From Aurelia coerulea (lineage: Eukaryota; Cnidaria; Scyphozoa; Semaeostomeae; Ulmaridae): 64,000 bases of DNA. The stretch's first letter is position 1. The number at the start of each line of letters is the position of its first letter. The position numbers and the translations under genes were made by a program. Positions 43,001 to 55,000 of this stretch are shown piece after piece. The notes under the pieces are model-generated. The model saw only the letters and a program-made list of their open reading frames with translations. It did not search any database and had not been told where the DNA came from. The DNA is taken from assembly GCA_039566865.1 (NCBI GenBank), contig CM076961.1, positions 7,091,501 through 7,155,500 on the forward strand. The letters run 5' to 3'.

Positions 43001-46000
43001 TTTCCTTACTAGTAGTTAAATTATCTGAACAGACAGAAATTGAGCAGCACCTGGGGAAAAAACCAAATGCTAAACATTGAAATATTCCTGTAAAGGGGCA
43101 TTTGCAGGATAGAGAATTTGCGCACTTTTATGCAATCAAAACAAATAATTGGCCTTTCGGTACGGTACGATTAACGTGAAATTTTTTTTTCTGTTCAACT
43201 GAGCAAAATTAAACTCATTTGGATAGTTGTTGTGCTTCTTGTTTTTGTAGATTTGAACTGAGGCTTTACACAATCACTATTGGAATTATTGCTGAATATT
43301 TCAACGAAGACTAACCAACATTGTTTAAATTTATTTGCAAATAGCGTTCTGTTGTGTTCACGTTACATCGAAATACAGTCCTTTGGAAAACAAACATGGC
43401 TAGATTTTTTCTGTCGTAAATGAAACTTGGAATTTATTCAGTTTCATATTTTAAGATCCCACTGCCTAAAATTCCATAAACACAACTAAACAGACTTAAT
43501 ACAAATGGAACAAAATTAGAATGAATATGCCAGATTATGTAGACACAGCATGGTTAAACAATTCGAAATACGAAGAAAATTACATTTGGAAAATATACAA
43601 TAGAAATTTAAAATTGAACTATATACGATAGCAGAGGAATTGTGTGGGGGAATTTCTTGAGGAGGAACTCTCTCAGTAGCTAGGCTAATCGAAGTTGGAG
43701 CAACCCCTACTGTTTCAAAGATAATTTTTGAAAATTGTTAATTCTTTCGAAATTTATATGAATTTGCTTATATATCGCCATTTCTGTGGTTATATAGCTA
43801 CATGAGTGTTCTGCGAAAGGTATAAGAAAATAGTGAACTTCCTACCTGCACAGAAATGATGTTCCAACACTGCAGGCTGTTTTTTTTTCATATAATTTAC
43901 TTCATTTTTTGATAATCTGAGTTCTGATTTGACATCCCTTGCCAACATTTCGACAACAGTTTTCTTGGCCTTAGCCTGCATATCCATCATTTCTTGAATA
44001 CAATCTTTCCCGGGAATCTCTTTGGCCATAGCGTGGGAGAAATGCTGATTTAAAGTGGACTGAGAAACATTATTTAGACAAAACAACCATAGAAATATGC
44101 CAATAACCAGCGTAGAAACTTTGAGGAATTTTGGCTTCGTACATACGTGCTAAGCCGTGACCGTCCGCCACTTTGACTTCGTTATATTTAAAAGTTAGGA
44201 TATGGCCAACATGCCCGCAAATTTATAGATTGTGCCTTTTCTAGACCAAGATAACCTATATCTGGGGCACCAATGTTTGCATTTGAACTTGTTTGCTTTT
44301 AAACGGAACTCAAGTCAACTCAGAAAATATACAGCAGGCCCATTTTTCTCCTATTTTAGTCTTTCAAGCTACTGCCAGTGCCATACACCCGTTTCTAATG
44401 TACACAACGCTGAACACATGAAACTTGCTGCTGTGGGCTGCCATATTACTTTCTTATAATCAGAAAGTCGATTGTTGGTGCGCAAAGGCTCTATGTTGCA
44501 CAGGCCCCTTTAATTAATATAAAACAAAGTAGAAAAGGACAGCAAGAAATGGGAATAAGAGGCCAAATGGTTATCAGTGAACTGTTGATGCACATCCACT
44601 CTTTTTAAAGCGTTATTAACCTACTACGTGCTTAATTTGTCAAGCCCTCGAATTTTTCATGTGCATGTGGAGGCATTTGATCAAGCTTGAGCGCTTCTCC
44701 TTGCAATGCCTGAACCCAAATGTGCCCAATGAATGATTGAATTGAGGATATGGAGCACTTTTTGTTGCTCTGTCCTTCTTTTGTTATCAATGACAGTATC
44801 GTCTCACTGGAGATACTGAATCATGATAACTATATTTTCAAGTCATCAATCTTTCAAAGAAGCCCCTCTTTTGTCATTCAATGACAGGATGTCGCTGGTG
44901 ATGCTGAATAAACTACAACCATTTGTTCAAATCATCAATCTTTCAAACAACGCTCTTACACACCTTATCAAGACTCTTCAAATGCCATGTCCAGTGGTCT
45001 GCATTATACAAAGCTTTATTTCATTTCATTTCATTTTAATTTCTTAAAGCACGGTAACCCCGTCAATCGATAGATTGCTTTTCAGGGGGCCGTGCATAAA
45101 ACGTTACAAATTAAGTTAAAAATAAATACAAAGTAAAACCCTAATTTAATTACAATAATGAATAAATGAATGAATAAATAAATAAACTATTTTTTAAAGG
45201 TTTAATGAGGATGCCTGCTTGACTTCAATGAGGATGCCTGCTTGACTTCACTACCCAAGAGGTTCCAAACTCCAGCACCGCGATATGAGAAAGCTCGCTG
45301 ACCATTACTTGTTCTCATTAGTGGGACTTGAAGATCAGTTGCGGTGTTTCTCAAATTTTTCCTACTGCATGTCGAATTTTTAATGAACAGTTCTGACAGG
45401 TAATCAGGAGCAAGGTCATTTATCGATTTGTAAACCATGCAAGCTGTCTCGGTTTTTATCATATCTGCTACAGTAGGCCAATTCAAACTTTTAATCAAAG
45501 CACTAGCAGAAGAATCATAACTGCTGTTGGTCACAATTCTAGCTGCGCGGTTTTGAAGTTTTTGCAGCACCTGCAACCCTGTCCCCCCACATGCTCCCCA
45601 GACTGAACAGCAGTAGCGGAGATGCGGTTCAACGATACCACGATACATTTTAGAGAGAGTGTCTTTTGGTAGTAACTTCTTGGCATATTTAAGAAATCCA
45701 ATAGCACGAGAAACCTTAGATCGTACAAATGGATATGTTCATCCCAAGCTAAATGTTTATCAATTTGCGTACTTGACCTTATCAACCATTTCAACTTCAG
45801 AGCCACCAAAAGAAAATAATGGTGGTTCCACTGATTTTGTCGAAATCTTCTTAAGGTTACGCCGAGATCCAATGACCATCGCCTGTGTCTTCAGGACATT
45901 CAATGATAACTTATTGCCTTGGAGCCATTCCCTTAAAGAATCAAATTCTTTGTTAAGCGTCACGTTCAGATCGCTGATGTTCCTTGCAGAAAAGGAGATA

Positions 46001-49000
46001 CTGGTATCATCAGCATACATAGTCACCTGGCAGTTGTCCAGACAAAACGGAAGGTCATTGATATAAAGTATAAAAAGAAGAGGCCCAAGACAAAATCCTT
46101 GTGGAACACCACAGTGTATTTCTTCAATTCGTGACGAAACACCATTGACCTTGCATAACTGCCGTCTGTCTATGATATGATGTAAACCATGCTTGCTCGA
46201 TACCAGAAATCCCATATTCCTGCATCTTTTTTGGCAGGATATCATGATCTACAGTATCAAACGCTTTCTTTAGGTCTATGAGCACCAATGGAGTGTATTT
46301 CCCAGTATCCATGTTCTTATACCAATCGTTAGTGCAGGACAGGAGACTTGTTACAACAGAGTACAGGCGTCTAAAACCGGATTGTTTAGAAAACAAGTGT
46401 TTGTTTGTATCCAAGTACTTATAGAGTTGGTTGAAGATCATTTTTTCAAAAATTCTCGAAAGAACAGGGAGAACAGATATAGGTCTGTAATTAGAACAAT
46501 CATCAGTTTGACCACTTTTGAAAATAGGAGCAACCCTAGCAATTTTCCAAGAATCTGGAAAAACTCCTGTGGCAATAGACCGATTAAATATATCACAAAG
46601 GGAGTCTGAAATAACTTTATTTCTCATTTGTTTATACGCATCAAATAAAACTTCAGATTTAGATTTAAAAGCTTGCCTTCTCAGTTTGTCCCTTGATGCA
46701 CATAAAAGTTTGAACTCTTTGGTTATCCATGGACAGAATCTTTCTGAAACTCACCTACTGCGTAAGGGAGCATGTTTCTCAAGTCATAAGGGAGCATGCT
46801 TCAAACGGTTGCTAAAATGACTGCAATTCAAATCTTGCAACTTAACTTTGAATATAATTAGACATAATCACCTTGTTTTCTTAACTCAAATACATTCGTT
46901 TTGAATATCTTTTTCAGTGCAATACCCTGTGAGTAAAAAAAAGAATCCCTTTTTGGAAGGCCACTGCTCTCTGAATGTGAAAGCAATAATATTGAAAGTT
47001 GTCTTTTTTTATTCCCAATACGTTCAATTAGGTTCAGTAATTGACCCAGCTTTAATGGGCCATTCCTTCCCGTGGATATGGGAGATTTTCTGCAGAAAGC
47101 CCCTTCCAAAAACCTGCCAAAAACCGCCGAAAACAATGAGCAAATGTTCCTTCGTTTTCTTTATTCATGTATTTGGCCTTTTGGGAGATTGGGATCCCCC
47201 TGAATAGGTTATTGACACCTTGAGGGTTTCTTGAAGAGGCTGTCTCGAGAAATTCCCTCACGGTTTCAGAAAGGAGGGGCCGATTTCAGTCAGGTAAATT
47301 TAAAAAGGATTTGAACAAGTCTCCCATTAAACTATATATTTGCTGACATCATCATCCAGGGAGCCGTGATTCTTTTTATTGACTCACCCGGTATTTGGTA
47401 GTTGAAATGATCTTTAAGGGGGCTAAACAAATGGTTGATGGATATCGTGTGCTTTTTTGGGACAACCGGTATAGCAACCAGTTTATTTCACAACAGCTGA
47501 GCAATTATCAACATTAACAATCAATCTTTGTCAGACAAGTGAGGACAGTACTCATTAAATTGTAGTTAGCCCTACCCCCAGAGCCGCATCGCCTTGCAAT
47601 TGCTATTAGAGGCTTTAGGAGGACTGTCTCCTCCCACATTGAGCAAGGTAGCAAGGTTAAGCACTGTAAAGAGAAATAGACGGGAACCTCAGAAGGCATG
47701 CATGCTACAGACCATTTTTGTCCAATTTCAGGGGTCATTGGTGCAGCTATACAGTATGAGGCCTATCACCCAGCATATGATTCTCAGAATTTTACTCGGA
47801 TTAATTCCTAATGATTTTTTAATTACTCCTCGATAGCTAACTTGAATGTCAATGCCTTGTTTATTGATATTGGCTCATTTGAAAGATGAAGAATTAACCG
47901 TTACTGCTCATATGTGCCTGTTCCTCCAAACCAGAGATTTTTTGGTCTTGGCCATACTGCAGACACGCTGATCAGGGAATTTCCTCAAGACCTTTGCGCC
48001 CGGGGGGGGGGGGGTACTTCATTTCATTGTCAACATGATTCGACCTGAATCTGAACTTTGAGAAAAGGACCCATTCGTATGACAGAATATTCAAAAATTT
48101 CCAGCCCATTTGCATGAATATCAGGAAATTTTTGACCCATGTATATGAATTTGTCGATTTGAACAATGGAAAATTTCAGTTTTTTTGCGTGGATTATCAT
48201 TATGGGGCCGATTGATAAGAAAATTCTCAAAGAACTACCCATCTACCAGAATTGTGGTTAAAAACAGACCCATATGTAGAGAATTTCGGATGAAAAAACC
48301 CATCCATATGAGCCGCACGTCCAGTACAACTTAACAATGAAGTACCCCTCCCCCCCGGGCCTTTGCGCTGGATGGGCGGAAAAGGACTCGTGCTTCCATA
48401 CAAATTTGAATAGAAATGTAAAAACAGAAACTGACATATATGTTAATGAATATAGTCACCCAGGGAGATCTTTCTTTCGTCCAAATGCATTTACAAATTG
48501 ATATAACGAGCCAAGCACGAATGAACATTTTTATGTTCCTTTGGTTATACAATTATACAATTGCTTGTTTCGTAACAGTTTCGGGAGACATGATGCCAAT
48601 TGCGAGATAATTTGGGTAAACAGAGACTTATTTTGCTGATGGTTCACTTTTTTCAGGCAGGTGCAATTTAACATATTTGTTGGAGAGATGAGTTGAGTGC
48701 CAACTTCGGCCGTGCTAATGAGGTCTGGTACCGTGAAACGCTCGCATTACGCTCGCATTTGTGCCAATCCTTGCCTGCGCAAGCGTAGTAGGCTTAGGCT
48801 AAAATAGTTGTTGGTGTTCCTCATATTTTCACATCGGCGCAAATTTCTTTGAAAAACAACAAGGAAGTGGCGGCCTAAGGATTGTTTCGATACTAATAAC
48901 AAATGTTTTGACATTGTTCGAGTGTCAATTACGTGATTACTGGTTTTTGGGGTGTTAGCAAGTAATTTGACGCCCTACACTCGCCCTACTGACAAAAACA

Positions 49001-52000
49001 GATTAACTTTACACTTCCGGTTTCAAAATATGTAAGAAACTCATTAGAAACTTTTGGCTGCACGAGTCCTATAATTTACGAAACTTCCTACCCCCGGACC
49101 TCAGTTTCTTACAAAAAATGAGTGTACCCCTGCTTGTGCTCGTCTTTGCCTGTGGTTCTATTCAACTGTGTCTAAAAAGTTAATGCAAGAGCAAGAATAT
49201 AACGATTGAACAACTTGGCCACGGCCTTCTAACCACAAAAACAAAAAACAACTGCCTGCCTGCCTGGCTGGCCTTCCAACTGCTCATCTTTCCTCCAAAC
49301 GATATGGCGATTTTAGCGGGAAATCTGTGTTATTGTTGTTGCTGCTGCTCGTAGCTGTGAGGGAGCATAGAAAGATCCATTCTGATTGGTTAAAATAACA
49401 GGCTAGTTCGCATGCGCCCCCAAGGTATCGCAGATTATTGGTTAGCCGTTATTGTTTTGAAACAAAGGGTTTTGCAGTTCATCTCTCCAACAAATATTTA
49501 AAGAATCAAGAAAGATGTCTTTTTTTGGACTAAATTTGTGAATCTGATTGTAAATTCAAATTTGCCTTCGTAACCACAAGGTGGTTTGCTCGTACTTCGC
49601 TAGGACTCAGGAGGCTCCACAACAAGTGAGTTAACAGCTAAGGTCAAAACGCAAAACCTCTATTTTTAAAGTGGACGCAAGTTTGAACTTTCAACATTAA
49701 TATTTCAGTTGCCAATGCATCGATATCAACGAACGAGGTGTCTATGTTCAAGTTAACCATATAGGAATATTGTAAAAGCTATCGCGGTTTGTGCCAAATT
49801 AAAGTCTTATTGCTACACCCAGTATCAGATCTGTTACCTTTTTTGGGACACCCGATAGATGATTCACGAGTTTGTACCTAAAACCCCTCCCCCTCACTAC
49901 TCCCAATACTGGGTGTCCAAGAAAAAAGCAGCCATATTTTGTTGGGTACAGCTGTGAGAATTTAGCTTAAATTATTGGGTGGTCAGTGTCAAAATGTTCC
50001 TCGATAGTTAACTTGAACATACTGTACATAACCCCATTTGTAAACAGTGGTGCTCTTGGTGTTAACATTTTAATGCTGAAAGCTCGCATTTGTTGTCACC
50101 TCCAAACCAGAGCTTCTGCGTTTTGGCCTGAGCAAGTTTTTGGAGCACAGCAAATAAATCAGTGATGTCCTTTTGTGACATGTGAAAAACTTTGATCATA
50201 TTATATTCTGTTTGCAGAAGTCACCCATTATGCCACTTTTCCTTTTTCTTCAAAATTCATTTTCATATTTTGATTTGCTTTGGGGATTCGCTTCAGCCTC
50301 AAAATGGAAACGTTCTGGTTTGGACGCGGAGGAAAATTTGAACTTTCAGGACTAATATTTAGCTTTAAAAACACCACTATCAACAAATGAGGTATCTGTA
50401 TTCAAGTTAACATTGTGAAGTTGATTATGCATTGATCAAAGCTAGATTCTAATCGCTGAACCCGGCTAAATCGGTATATATTGTTGGGACCGTCGGCCTT
50501 ACTCATAAACTACTGCATCAGTGTCATATTGATATACAACCTGAAAGAAGCCGTACTCTAACTTAAGCAACATTTTTGCGGTAGTATAAATTTAGAAAGG
50601 TTATAAGACTCAGAAAGTGTGTCATATGTGCGGCTTTATTTGCAGGGGAATACCTTGTTTATGCCGATAGAAGTGACAGGCATGAACAAATATTATTGTC
50701 CAATTGTCGAAAAGTTTTCAAAAGATATTCATTACCACCAATAGAGACAACTGCAAGCATGAACTGTGCCTTTTTGAAGGTAATTACGCTTGATAATGAT
50801 ATTCCACTGTATCGTCTCCTTTCCATATTCTAGCAACACTCCTGCAAAGAAAGTACTGGTGCTTGTTCCAATAAACACATTGCAAAACTGGTTGAACGAG
50901 TTTAACATGTGGGTGCCTGAAAACCCAGACACGAATAGCAGTAATGCAACTTGTAGCAAGAACGGCAGCCGAAATTCTAGTCCAACAAATTCAGAAGTCA
51001 ATAAGAGCAATGCTACTTTTAACAAGAATAGCAGCCATAATCCTAGTCATATGAATTGTGAAAAGAATAGTGCAAGCTCTAGCAAGAGTCCCTGTCCAAA
51101 TGATAGTCTTGTAAACCAACAAGTTAATAATACCGATTCAAACAGTAGCAGAGGTTCTTATCAAGAAGCAATTTCTGGAATCCAACAGGCAAGCAACGGC
51201 AGTATGAAGCGTTGTGAAGTCAATGATCTTGGACTAAGTCTGGGAGACTCAGCACCTAAAGCAAACGAGATCCAGACTGCTGATAATTGTATTGAATCAG
51301 GAAATTCTAGTGTAAATCCAGATATAAATGAGATGAAAGAAGTTGGACCATTTGAGGCGCGAGAGGTGAACCATAGTGATCAGAGACAAGATGTTAGTGA
51401 TGATTCAAAGTGCCAAACGGTCACTGATGAGTTGTATGAAAAAGAACCAAAGGACACTGAGCCAAAGGAAACAATAAATACAAATTACAAATGTAGCAGT
51501 GACACAAATGAGGAAACAGAATACCGAGATTACAAAGTCTTTATTGTGAATGATTCTCTGAAATCTACCATTGCTAGATCAAAAGTTGTTGGTAAGTTTC
51601 TTTTGTAGTTTTCCACCTTAGAAATGCCTCGGAAGTAAAATTTGAATTTATCCTGGCATTGTAATCGTCTGATCACACCCAAGTTGTTGGATGGTGAATC
51701 AGATTCAACGATCTTAGTGTTGTAAAAGTGGCCAGGAGTTGCTTGTGTTTTTTTCTTTTTTGTATACATTTCTACCTTGCATCCGAAGGTAATTCTAAGG
51801 ACGCTGAGAAGCTGAGCTTATCGAAGCAGCGTCCTGGTCCTTCTTCTCGATGTGACCACACCTCGTGATTCCTTTAGCCTGGAATTACAGAGAGTTGACG
51901 ACTCTCCTCATACTTTGTAGCAGATTCGGCAGGGCGGGGACTCGAACCACCAACCTTCAGATTGGTTGTCAAGCGTGCTACCACTGAGCCATCCCCGCTA

Positions 52001-55000
52001 TACGGCATTTATGCAACACTTTCACGTAGCACTGCTCCAAAAACAACCACCGTATAGAGTTTCTAAGACTAAGATAGAGACCAATTGAAACTACGAAATT
52101 AACCAATGAAAGTAATCCGCTTTTCATTAAAATCAGTGTAAAGGAGATTGAATCTGTGAGTGGGAACTTTTCATCATAGTTTACTAGCAAATGGAGACAT
52201 GTTTTTTATTTGCTGAACGCAGATTCATGTTTTGTAATACATAAAGTGGATTTCCTAAACTTGCTCATTCTTCAAAATTTTCGTTCTGGGTAGAAGCTAA
52301 CTAATGTTGACATTTGAAAGTAATCGAGTAGAACAAACATCAATAAGTGAAATGGTCCTGTCAAGATGTTTTTAAGGAACGTTCCACGTCTTGCGTTTTT
52401 GGCAAATAACGCATCTGTAGCTTTGTAACTATGTCAAAATCTCATACAGTATGCAGGCCTTATACGGTAGTTTTTGCTTGCTTGCTTTGATAGGTCAATG
52501 GAATAAAGATGGAGGCGTTCTGTTGATGGGTTATGAAATGTTTCGCATGATTGCAATGTACACACCCTCACTTTGCAACAGTGTCACAAATGCTAAAGGG
52601 AAAAAGAGACAGAAAGCAAAGAAATCCGCAGCAGTTATTGACATCGAAGAGGAGGAGAAAGAAATGCAGCTGTTCCTCAGTAAGTGAAGAAAAATTTCAC
52701 AACTTATTGTCTTTTTTCCAATCAAGCATAAGCACAACTATGTGAATCATACATTTTTTCATTTTCTTTTTCATTTCAAAATTATTACATACATACCGGG
52801 TGGGTAAACAAAAAAAATCCTCGCTCGAAAGGCCGGAGCTCCCTGGATATAAAGACGATGATATTGGCAAATATATTATTTCATTATAAATATCTTCGCA
52901 TCCATTAAAAAATTCATCTGACTGAAATCAGACACTCTGTTCTGAAATTATGAGCGATTTTCTCGAGGAAGTCCCTTCAAGAAACCGTCTAAACTACCTA
53001 AACTCATGAACGAATTTCCCAATATTTCTACCTTACGGCAGTAACTTCAACACATTTTACCACCTGTTGTTGTCCTCTTGGAAGGATGAAGTCGCCCGGA
53101 ATGACGTTGCTATGCGCCCAAGGACTATGATTTCATCCCCCCGAAGGCATAATACGGGCTAAGTGCCCACAAAGTCATTTTTGTGGGGCAGAAATTTGGT
53201 CGTTATATCAAAAGCAATTTGTCCTTGTAAGTACAGCCACGTCAAAATATAGTCTCTAAAATACATTTTTGTCAGAATATGCTGACGCGATGCTGACGAA
53301 GAGCCTCGGAGAGCGCACTGTGATTGGTAGAATTTAACTGATCTCGTGCAAAGCTAGAATTCAAATTTCACAACGAGGCTGCCTGCTATGAGACTTCAGG
53401 TCCAGCTCTGGAAGTGTAACCGCAAGTAAGTAAGCAGTCTGCTTACAATAGAGCTGGCTATCTTTTTACCTTCATGGTAAAGTGATCACATGAAATATCA
53501 CGTGAAAATGGCAACGTCGCTGTACTTACATGGACACATTGCCTTTAAGCCTGTTTTGACGGTTTCTTGAAAGGGATTTCTTGAGAAAATCGTTTATAAT
53601 TTCAGAACGGAGTTGCCGATTTCAGTAAAATGAATTTTGAAATGAATCGAGCATGTCCATCATTAAATAATATATAATGCCAATAGTATCCTTTTGATAT
53701 CCAGGGAGCAATGGCCTTTCAAACAGGGATTGATTTTTACGGACCCGGTACTTTACTGATGGATCATTTTCATTATTCACAAAGAAGTGGATAGTCTTTT
53801 TTCATTTGCTGTTTCGAAGAATGGTCTTCTGATATACATTATGAAATGGGTGCAACGTCCCCAAGTAATAGATTAGCAAGTTTTTGTGAGCAATTTCGCA
53901 AATCCTGCTTAACCAAAATTTTAAATTGGACCTTTATATTTCATCTCTAGCCCAACTCATTTGCTAAGTCTCTGTTATAATGTGCAAGGCCCAAACAACC
54001 ATTTCGATGTAGTTGTTCATTATGATGCAAAATTCTTCTGTAATGACAGATTTTGCTAACAATTGATAAAGTAGATCTGCTATTGATTTTTACGAATTTT
54101 AGCTCTAGAGCTTTTATTTGCTATCCTCCTTTATAGGTATGCAAGGTGCACTTTGCAGTCCAGGACCAGACTTAGTGGTATGTGATGAAGGGCATCGAAT
54201 TAAGAACCATCAGTCGAATATCCATCATGCTTTACATAAAATTAAAACGAGGTTTGTCACTAATTAATTTTTATACTGTCAGTTTATGATTTAGGGTTTG
54301 AACATTAGAATAGATCAATACTTCCTTGACAGTTGTCTGATGGTAAGTACAACTAATTAAAACACCTTCTGCACTGCTGTTCGAAGTACAAGAACTTTGT
54401 ATCCTGGCATAAAGAACTCCGAAGGATCAAGCAAAAGATTTCTATTTTGGGAGTTCATTAAGCCGAGAGAATGCAGACACGATATTAGCGGAAAAGCCGC
54501 ATCATATTGCGAATTGAATTAAAGTTACTGTAATCCTTCAGGAAGTGATTAAGAAACTCCGTTTACCATGGCCGTTCTTCAAAATATACCAAACAAACTT
54601 ATGCATCATTTGACGCAGAATTAAATGCAGAATATCATAATAATATATTTAGTTGATTGAATGAAATCACAAATGATTTATTCTAGATTTTAGACAAACT
54701 TGATCACCCTTGCGAAAAAATCTGTGTGTACCCCATTGATCATTGTTGGACCACAACTATCTATTTACCAAAGACTGAAGGTCCTGAACTGCAAAACTCT
54801 GTCAAAAATGTTTGATAAAGCGTACTTTCTTGATATAATACCATTTTGAATAAGGTAAATGTTATGTGCCTTTTTTAACAATCAGATCCTTTGTTGAAAT
54901 CGGACCAGTGGATCTATCACAAATCGCTGACAGGGTTTCATAGTTATATGCTTTGTGACCCTGTGTGCCAAGTTTCAGGCGATTCTATTGGCCCGTTGCG

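Noticed and set aside
45012..46830. Functional reverse transcriptase gene or endogenous virus
   Set aside because: Non-LTR retrotransposon motifs with frameshifts and an internal deletion; no LTR, gag or envelope signs.
51900..51999. tRNA gene
   Set aside because: Head fused to a SINE body and the anticodon arm does not fold regularly.
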